Below, piece after piece: positions 27,142 through 33,517 of a DNA stretch of 39,316 bases. A program made the position numbers and the translations under genes. The notes under the pieces are model-generated. The model searched no databases and was not told the origin of the DNA. It was given only the letters and a program-made list of their open reading frames with translations. Where the stretch lies: assembly GCA_913061055.1 (NCBI GenBank), contig CAJXVA010000023.1, positions 1-39,316 of the forward strand, written 5' to 3'. The first letter of the stretch is position 1. Each line of letters opens with the position of its first letter. The stretch is from an uncultured Pseudomonadota bacterium (GTDB lineage: Bacteria > Myxococcota_A > Polyangia > Nannocystales > Nannocystaceae).

Positions 27142-28542
27142 GTGTCGCGGCAGCAGGAGCGCTGGAGACAGCTCGTGGCCGGCGGCGTCGTCGCTGTTCT
27201 TGCGCTCGGCGTGATCTACGGAAACCGGGTCTACACCGCTATTGTCGACCTCTGGCACGGATATACGGCCGAGCCGATCGAGCGGGTTCACGTCGAGTTG
27301 CTTTCGGCCTGGCTGCTCAGCCGCGCGAAGGCTGCTGGTGCGGGCCCCGAGGAGGAAGCCTTCGAGGAGCTCCTCGATGCGCTCGACGAGGGCGGGATCC
27401 CAGAGCTTCGCGCCATCGCCGAGGACCTTCGCGAGGAGACCCAGCGCCGGGGCTACGAGAAAGACGACGCGCTCGCGGGACACCTCACCGCGTGGAACGA
27501 AGCCCTCGACCGTGCTGGCGCTCCGTTTGTCATTCGTGGCGGGGCCCTTGAGTCACCCCGCGGTCCGCAGCTGTTCATCACCAGCGGACGGACGCTCCAC
27601 GACGGCGTGGTCGACGTCGGGTCGCAGACCGTGCGGGTTCGAGTCATCGAGCGTGTCGACGACATGAATATTCGTGAGTCCGTCCTGGGGGAGAACGTGG
27701 AGGTCGCTCAGGGAGGGCTGCTCTTGTCCGACCGGGTCCTCGAGTTTGCGATCGATCGGATCTGGCCGATCCTGGATCCTCAGGCCAAGCCCACTGCCTG
27801 GTCGGCGACGATGGTGGATGCGGTGCGAGCGGAGGTCCGTCGTGATCTGTCCCCAGAGTCGTATGCTGTGCTCGAGGACCTGGCCGGGGCTCGACTCGCT
27901 GCGGTCGAGGCCGCGCTTGCCACCCAATCGCGCCGGAAGTGCAGTGGGTTCTTGTTCCCCAGAGTTGGCTGGAGGGGCGTGTCCCCGCGCGACCGTGATG
28001 TGTTGCGTCGCCATGTGAGCGCCAAGGACTGCCCCGATGTGACCGAGCAGGAGTTCGAGGCCGTCCGCACGTTCACCGATCGCGCGTCGGCCGAGCCCGA
28101 CCTCGAAGAGGCAGTGGGTGCCCTTCTGGCCTGGTCGCTTCGGCCGATTGCCCTCCACGAGGGCCGCCATGCGGCCGACGTCGAGGTGACGGGGAGCTTG
28201 CTCGAGCCGGTCCCCTGCAGCGCGTGCGGGGACTTGAGCGACCGAGCGAAGAACGAGCTGTCGGCCTACGCAGCGGAATTCGCCTGGACCAGCGCGCCTG
28301 CGATGGCCGCCTATCAGGTGTGCCTGGCGATCGCGGGAAGCGGTGGCAGTCACCGCTCGGCGATCGAGTTCTTGTTCGACGAACTCGATGGCGATTGCGT
28401 TTCCGGGCTGCCCGACCAAGCCACCGTACGCGCGTTCGAGAAGCGGGCCTTCGCTCGGGACCAGCCCATGGCACTTCGCGAGGCGTTCCCGGGGTCGATA
28501 CCGATCCCTCCCAGAGCGCGGGCGCTCTCTGACGGGCGTTGA
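27142..28542 (+). CDS. Membrane-anchored putative zinc metallopeptidase, uncharacterised family
   Basis: 466-residue protein with one N-terminal transmembrane helix (about 11-27) after a basic start (SRQQERWR), so the rest is probably outside the cytoplasm. Near the C-terminus lies HEGRH at 339-343 (ALHEGRHAAD), a possible HExxH zinc site. It is followed by CSAC at 359-362 and NELSAYAAEF, where Glu372 or Glu379 could be the third ligand of a gluzincin. The middle (55-310) is helical and strand-rich with no known domain. There are Cys residues at 267 and 297. GTG 27142 is the only start near the promoter element. It heads a plus-strand run with the DUF1801 and Nei-type genes. The zinc role is inferred from the motif only. 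Confidence 0.7.
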   Translation: MSRQQERWRQLVAGGVVAVLALGVIYGNRVYTAIVDLWHGYTAEPIERVHVELLSAWLLSRAKAAGAGPEEEAFEELLDALDEGGIPELRAIAEDLREETQRRGYEKDDALAGHLTAWNEALDRAGAPFVIRGGALESPRGPQLFITSGRTLHDGVVDVGSQTVRVRVIERVDDMNIRESVLGENVEVAQGGLLLSDRVLEFAIDRIWPILDPQAKPTAWSATMVDAVRAEVRRDLSPESYAVLEDLAGARLAAVEAALATQSRRKCSGFLFPRVGWRGVSPRDRDVLRRHVSAKDCPDVTEQEFEAVRTFTDRASAEPDLEEAVGALLAWSLRPIALHEGRHAADVEVTGSLLEPVPCSACGDLSDRAKNELSAYAAEFAWTSAPAMAAYQVCLAIAGSGGSHRSAIEFLFDELDGDCVSGLPDQATVRAFEKRAFARDQPMALREAFPGSIPIPPRARALSDGR

Positions 28543-28585
28543 TTCGTCTTCTCCCGGCGCGGCGCAGCGGCTACCGTTGCGTCCG

Positions 28586-29185
28586 ATGGTCAGCAGCAAC
28601 GCCGCAACCGTGAAGGAGTATCTCGCTTCGCTTCCCGACGACCGACGGCAGGCTCTGAGCCAGGTCCGCAAGGTGATTCGCAAGAACCTGGCCCCGGGGT
28701 TCAAGGAGGGGATGCAGTACGGAATGATCGGGTACTTCATTCCACTGTCGGTCTACCCCGACACGTACAACGGCCAACCGCTCGGCGTCGTCGCGCTCGC
28801 CTCGCAGAAGAACAACATGGCCGTCTATCTGATGTGCGTGTACGCGAACTCCGAAATCGAGACGTGGTTTCACGCCGCGTGGGCGAAGACCGGAAAGAAG
28901 CTGAACATGGGCAAGAGCTGCGTGCGCTTCAAGAAAATCGACGACGTCGCGCTCGACGTGATCGGCGAGACCATCTCCAAGATGACGGTCGAGAACTTCA
29001 TTGCCCGCTACGAGGAAGTTCGGGCGGGAACGAAGGCAGGCAAAAAGAAGGCTGCGAAGAAGAAGGTCGCGAAGAAGAAGGTCGCGAAGAAGAAGGTCGC
29101 GAAGAAGAAAATCGCGAAGAAGAAGGTCGCGAAGAAGAAGGTCGCGAAGAAGAAAGTCGCGAAGAAGAGCACCAAGCGGCGTTAG
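28586..29185 (+). CDS. DUF1801 protein with histone-H1-like Lys/Ala tail
   Basis: 199 residues from ATG 28586. Residues 1-145 form a DUF1801 domain (iron-chaperone YdhG-like family): VKEYLASLPDDRRQALSQVR, a GMQYGMIGYFIP block and a KKLNMGKSCVRFK block, all typical. Residues 152-199 are a tail of repeated KKVAK units with a basic end (STKRR), like H1-type or HU-tail sequences that bind DNA. That tail is coded by a 15-base tandem repeat. The gene ends 3 bases before the ATG of the Nei-type glycosylase gene, so the two are very likely co-transcribed. A DNA-associated role alongside repair is plausible; YdhG-like function is itself poorly known. Confidence 0.88.
   Translation: MVSSNAATVKEYLASLPDDRRQALSQVRKVIRKNLAPGFKEGMQYGMIGYFIPLSVYPDTYNGQPLGVVALASQKNNMAVYLMCVYANSEIETWFHAAWAKTGKKLNMGKSCVRFKKIDDVALDVIGETISKMTVENFIARYEEVRAGTKAGKKKAAKKKVAKKKVAKKKVAKKKIAKKKVAKKKVAKKKVAKKSTKRR
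29054..29168 (+). repeat. 15-base tandem repeat coding the KKVAK tail
   Basis: The unit GCGAAGAAGAAGGTC is repeated seven times from 29054 to 29158, then partly to 29168. Copies 4 and 7 carry single or double base changes (AAATC, AAGTC endings). Whole-unit gain or loss keeps the frame, so the tail length could vary between strains. Confidence 0.9.
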
Positions 29186-29188
29186 CCA

Positions 29189-29995
29189 ATGCCCGAGGGC
29201 GACAGCATCTTCAAGATCGCCGCGCGGTTGCGGCCGAGGCTGGTGGGGCAGGCGCTGTCACGCTTGGAGCTGCGCGAACACGGGCCGGTGCCGTCGCTGG
29301 TCGGCTCGAACGTCGAGCGAATCGATGCGCATGGAAAACACATGTTCGTGTACATCGAACCTCGCAAGGTGCTGCACGTGCATCTCGGGATGCACGGTCG
29401 GTGGCGGGTCTTCCCCGGTGGAGCAACGAAGGCGTTTTCGCCAGAGTCGGCGCTGGCGGTCTTGGGGGTTGGAGCGGATGCCTACGTTTGTTTCCGGGCG
29501 GCGTTCGCTCGCTTGCGCGGCATCGACGACCCCTCCGTACGCGGCGCGATGGAGCGTCTGGGCCCGGACATCCTCGCACCGCAGTTCGAGATGTCGCGGG
29601 CGGTTCAGCGATCCCTCGCGCGCGCTGAAGGTACCGTCGCCGAGGTCATCACGGACCAGCGGGTCGTGGCGGGAATCGGAAACGTCTACAAGTCGGAGGT
29701 CTTGTTCCTTTGCGGCCTTCACCCGCTGACGCCCGCGCATCAGCTGGACACGTCGCAGTGGGAGGCGATCTACACGTGCGCGTCCGAGCTCATGCGCGCC
29801 AACCTGATCCCGGGCCCGAGAAGCAGCACCGCCACCCACAAAGCGGGCCGACACCCCGCAGGCGTCGCTCGACTCTGGGTCTACCGCCGCCGAGCCGCCC
29901 CGTGCCTGCGCTGCAGGACGCCGATCGAGCGGACGACGGAGGGGACGCTCGACCGGAGCACCTACTGGTGCCCAGAATGTCAGCCGGCGTCCTGA
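29189..29995 (+). CDS. Fpg/Nei-family DNA glycosylase (endonuclease VIII-like, Nei2 type)
   Basis: Base-excision repair glycosylase/AP lyase of 268 residues that removes oxidised bases. It has the N-terminal nucleophile Pro2 and Glu3 (MPEGDSIF), Lys50 in the beta-hairpin (AHGKHMFVYIE), the helix-two-turn-helix DNA-binding block QRVVAGIGNVYKSEVLF, and a C-terminal zinc finger with Cys239, Cys242, Cys261 and Cys264. The EGDSIF start and the GNVYKSE block fit Nei-type rather than Fpg. In mycobacteria a related nei gene sits beside lhr; here the two are in the same window but apart. Start ATG 29189, 3 bases after the DUF1801 stop. Its last 16 bases overlap the 3' end of the convergent VIT/VWA gene. 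Confidence 0.93.
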   Translation: MPEGDSIFKIAARLRPRLVGQALSRLELREHGPVPSLVGSNVERIDAHGKHMFVYIEPRKVLHVHLGMHGRWRVFPGGATKAFSPESALAVLGVGADAYVCFRAAFARLRGIDDPSVRGAMERLGPDILAPQFEMSRAVQRSLARAEGTVAEVITDQRVVAGIGNVYKSEVLFLCGLHPLTPAHQLDTSQWEAIYTCASELMRANLIPGPRSSTATHKAGRHPAGVARLWVYRRRAAPCLRCRTPIERTTEGTLDRSTYWCPECQPAS

Positions 29996-32900
29996 GCCAG
30001 CGGACCCTTCATGAGCTTGAGCCGGGCGCGACCTTTCTCCATCATCAAGACAAACGGGATCGTCTCGGTTTCTTGGGTCTTGCCCGTCTGAATGATCTGC
30101 AGCGCTCCCAGCCCGTAGCCCATGGGCCCTCGGCTGAAGTAGTCCACGTCGACGCGGTAGGGGTAGCCCTTCGGCTCGCCTTCGATGGTGAACGACTCCG
30201 GGCCGTAGCCATCGACGACGTCCGCGTACAAGAATCCGCCGGAGTCGAGTCCGCGCCGGAGATAGTAGGCGTGAGAGCCGTCCCGATCGTAGACGTGCAG
30301 GTCGACGTCGTTGGCGTCGGTTTCCCAGGAGAGCACGAAGTGCGTCACTGGCTTCGTCAGGACTCGGATGCGGGCTTTTTTTGCCAAGGCCCTGATCTCC
30401 TTCGCCTGATTGGGGACGTCAGAGGCCCACTTCGCTGCGACCACCGCGGCGTCATCGCGAAGGATCTGGTTCACGCCTTCGTATCGGACGGCGAAGCCTC
30501 GCGCGGCGGCATCGCGCAGAAGACCAAAAGCCTGCTCGTACTCCTGCATTGCAACCAGAGCCCAGGCGTAGGTTCGATGACTCGAGGGGTGGTCGGGTCG
30601 TTCCTCGTAGGCTTGTCGCGCGGCATCGCGAGCGAGTGTGAGGCCTTCTTCACCGCCCAGTGCGGTCAGCCGCGCGGACGCGTGCCTGAGCATGGGCGCG
30701 TCGGAGGGGAACATATCGATGAGCGAGCCGTATGCACGCGCAGCGTCGCTTCGCAAGCCGGTCGCCTCGTACGCCTGCCCCAGCGCGATCAGGGCCATCA
30801 CGTCTTGCGGGGCTTTGCGTCTCCAGGCCCTTGCCTTCGCGAGCGCACCGCCGGGGTCGCCCTGTTCGAGCGCGGTCGAAACCTCCAGCATCTTGCCCTC
30901 GTGCGGGAGGGTGAGCGCGGCGTCGACCTGCGCGAGGTCCTCGACCGGCGAGTTGCTCTCGTGCGGAGCCTTCGGTCGCCAGGCGATCGGAGCCACCGGG
31001 TCTGGCGGCGGTGCCGGAGGCGGACGTTCGGTCCGGCTGAAGGTGAACGCCATCGACACGTCGACCGTGTCCTTGCTGCTCGGCTTGGGGAATTTCCACC
31101 GAGCGATCGAGCCCTGGACGCAGCTGTCGAGCATGTCGTCTCGCAGGGTGCCGTGGCTAGCCTTCGCCGTGATGACCTTGCCAGTCCCGGCGATGGTGAA
31201 GTCCACGTCGATCTTTCCAGACAGGTCCGGCGCTCGCTCCAACGCCTGCAGGTAGCAGTAGCGCAGCTCGTTGACGTGCGCGCGTGCAATCCGGCGGACG
31301 TAGTCCTTTCGCATGCCCCGCTGGACCTGCGGGGTCATGATTCGAACCCGAGGAACGAACCTGCGGCGCGTGGCGAATCCAACGCCGCGGCCGAACCCAG
31401 ACCCGCTGGCTCCGCCGCCGCCCCGGCCGATGAGGCCAACGTTACCGAGCCCGATCGTGCCCTCGCCGGTCCCGCCGCCCCCGTACCCGGTTCCCACCAG
31501 TCCCAAATCGCCTACTCCGTACGCCTCGGCCACTGAGCTCCCGGTCAGACCTCCCCAGACGTCTTCGTCATCGTCGCCCACGGCGAAGGCTGCCCCGTAT
31601 GGAGACGCGAGGAAGTGTCCCGACCCCCTTGCGAGGACCCCGAGGATGCCGGCCTCTCGCGCGACGTCATCGATCATTGGTTCAGAGATGTGAGCCGTCT
31701 TCGGGGTGCTGCGGCTTCGGGGAACGCGACCGGCCCCGTCATCTCCGACGACGAGGATATCGACGACGGCGTCTCGATCGATGTCGAAGCGTCGGTAGTC
31801 CGACTCGGTTTCGAGGACCAGCATGGCGGTGAAGTCCGAGATCACACGATTGTCCCGCGAGAGGTCAACGATGCGCTTGCGCAGCTCGTCCTTTTGCGTG
31901 GGGTCTGCCTCGGCCGAGTGCTCCGCGGTCAGGGCATCGATTCGCGATGCCGCCATCGCACGCGAGATGAGGGGGCCGGGGACGGGGATGGTTGGAACTT
32001 CGAGGTCTTGAAACACGCCTCCGCGAAGCTGTGCTGCGACGGGCCCCTTGGGGACCCCGTGCGCGTAGAGCATGACGGCATCGCCGGGCTGAGCACCGCG
32101 AATCTCGGTGGGCCACACAGACTTGGCGCCCTCCACGTGCACCGAGATCGGCGCGAGCAAGCTTCGGCCGATGCGCTTTGCGAGCTCCTCGGCGGGCCGG
32201 TCGGCTCGGTTGATACTGCCGTCCTCGGGCAATCGACCCCGAACCAGGTCCTTGAGCAGCGTGTCACTTCCGCCTGCCGTATCGAGGACAACGTCGAGTC
32301 GGCGGAGCCCGCCCCGCTCGAGGGTCTCCAGGTCGGCCCGGAGGTCCAAGAGCTCGCTCTGCCCCGACGTCGCCACGCCATCTGTCACCAAGAGCAGTCG
32401 CCCCGGAGGGGTGCTGGCAAGACTCTCGAACATCCGCCCAGGGTCCGAGGCCCCCAACGCTCCCCGCGACAGCAGGGCCTCGCGCTGTGGTGCGCCGAAG
32501 TCTGCGGCCTCTCCCTCAAACATGGACTCCACGCCTTGGTCGAAGGCGAGGACCTCGATTGTCAGTGCTGGGTGCTGCATGGACAGCGCCGAGATCAAGG
32601 TGCCGAGGCGACGTACACGTCTCGCGAACCCGGTCGCTCGTGATGCACTGGTATCGAACGCGATGACGAGGTGGGTTAGGGGTTCGGCGGTCGTGTCACC
32701 ACCGACAACGACCCGCATCGCCACGCCGTCATCGCCTCGCAGAGCGAGCAGCGGCTCCGAAGCCGGGCTCGTGACGACGAGGTCCTTCTTTGGGACGTAG
32801 TCCTCCTCGTGGGTCTCGACCATGCGCCGACGCATCGTCTTCCCATGCGGTTCGTCCACGAAGACGGTGGCGTCGAAGTGTTCGAGCTGCGGGAGCCCCC

Positions 32901-33447
32901 GGAGGGGGACCCGGTAGGCGGCGTGGCCGTCCAAGACCTGCGAGTAGCTGAGCACCAACTCCTTCCGGCCACGCGCCGGGATCGGGAACACCTTCGCGCT
33001 GAAGCGATTGCCCGACTGTTTCTGAAGCAAAGCCGGGTCGACATTGTTGTGGAGGAATTGGTCGTAGATCTTCCGTGCCGACTGCCGCTCGACCACCTCG
33101 CCCTCTTGCCACTGCCCGTCGATCTTCATCGCGAACCGCGACAGTGCGGCCCCCGGCGGGAGGTCGATGACGAACTGGCCCGCCAGCGTTCGGTCTTCTG
33201 GGTTTTCGAAGGTGAGATGCAGCTCGGTGAAACCCAGTGGGCCCTGGACGACACCACGCACCTCCAGGTTGACCAGCTCCAGACCCGTCCCGTCTCCGGT
33301 CGTCAGCCGCATGGAGGGAACCGGAGGTTCGGTGTGCTCTTCCGTTGCTGGGGGGGTCTCTTCCTGGTCGGCCGGTCGGGGGGGGGCGTCTGTACAGCCG
33401 CCCAGGGCCAGGAGCGCGATGAGAAGCGAGGACCGACGCACCAGCAT
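29980..33447 (-). CDS. VIT-VWA-AgmX-TPR-DUF2135 fusion lipoprotein
   Basis: 1155-residue predicted lipoprotein (leader MLVRRSSLLIALLALGGC, lipobox Cys18). Order of parts: acidic Pro/Glu spacer (20-45); VIT domain (about 48-175); VWA domain (about 258-440) with a MIDAS-like DTSAS at 265-269; Gly-rich segment (about 635-700); AgmX/PglI-type TonB-like domain (about 705-820) with YCYLQALERAPDLSG and SCVQGSIARWKFPKP; TPR-like repeats (about 870-1000); and a DUF2135-type C-terminus (NDVDLHVYDRDGSHAYY, DVVDGYGPESF). AgmX-type proteins belong to myxobacterial gliding and surface machinery; VIT/VWA are adhesion or assembly modules. ATG 33447 is the start because the lipobox leader begins there. It follows the kinase gene by 70 bp and may be part of the sigma-kinase operon. 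The 3' end overlaps the convergent Nei-type gene by 16 bp. Confidence 0.9.
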   Translation of the reverse strand: MLVRRSSLLIALLALGGCTDAPPRPADQEETPPATEEHTEPPVPSMRLTTGDGTGLELVNLEVRGVVQGPLGFTELHLTFENPEDRTLAGQFVIDLPPGAALSRFAMKIDGQWQEGEVVERQSARKIYDQFLHNNVDPALLQKQSGNRFSAKVFPIPARGRKELVLSYSQVLDGHAAYRVPLRGLPQLEHFDATVFVDEPHGKTMRRRMVETHEEDYVPKKDLVVTSPASEPLLALRGDDGVAMRVVVGGDTTAEPLTHLVIAFDTSASRATGFARRVRRLGTLISALSMQHPALTIEVLAFDQGVESMFEGEAADFGAPQREALLSRGALGASDPGRMFESLASTPPGRLLLVTDGVATSGQSELLDLRADLETLERGGLRRLDVVLDTAGGSDTLLKDLVRGRLPEDGSINRADRPAEELAKRIGRSLLAPISVHVEGAKSVWPTEIRGAQPGDAVMLYAHGVPKGPVAAQLRGGVFQDLEVPTIPVPGPLISRAMAASRIDALTAEHSAEADPTQKDELRKRIVDLSRDNRVISDFTAMLVLETESDYRRFDIDRDAVVDILVVGDDGAGRVPRSRSTPKTAHISEPMIDDVAREAGILGVLARGSGHFLASPYGAAFAVGDDDEDVWGGLTGSSVAEAYGVGDLGLVGTGYGGGGTGEGTIGLGNVGLIGRGGGGASGSGFGRGVGFATRRRFVPRVRIMTPQVQRGMRKDYVRRIARAHVNELRYCYLQALERAPDLSGKIDVDFTIAGTGKVITAKASHGTLRDDMLDSCVQGSIARWKFPKPSSKDTVDVSMAFTFSRTERPPPAPPPDPVAPIAWRPKAPHESNSPVEDLAQVDAALTLPHEGKMLEVSTALEQGDPGGALAKARAWRRKAPQDVMALIALGQAYEATGLRSDAARAYGSLIDMFPSDAPMLRHASARLTALGGEEGLTLARDAARQAYEERPDHPSSHRTYAWALVAMQEYEQAFGLLRDAAARGFAVRYEGVNQILRDDAAVVAAKWASDVPNQAKEIRALAKKARIRVLTKPVTHFVLSWETDANDVDLHVYDRDGSHAYYLRRGLDSGGFLYADVVDGYGPESFTIEGEPKGYPYRVDVDYFSRGPMGYGLGALQIIQTGKTQETETIPFVLMMEKGRARLKLMKGPLAQDAG

Positions 33448-33517
33448 GCTCGACCCGACACCCTCGGGTGGCCAAAGTTCCCGGTCTCGGGGCAGAACGC
33501 GCGAACGCTCGCTGGGT

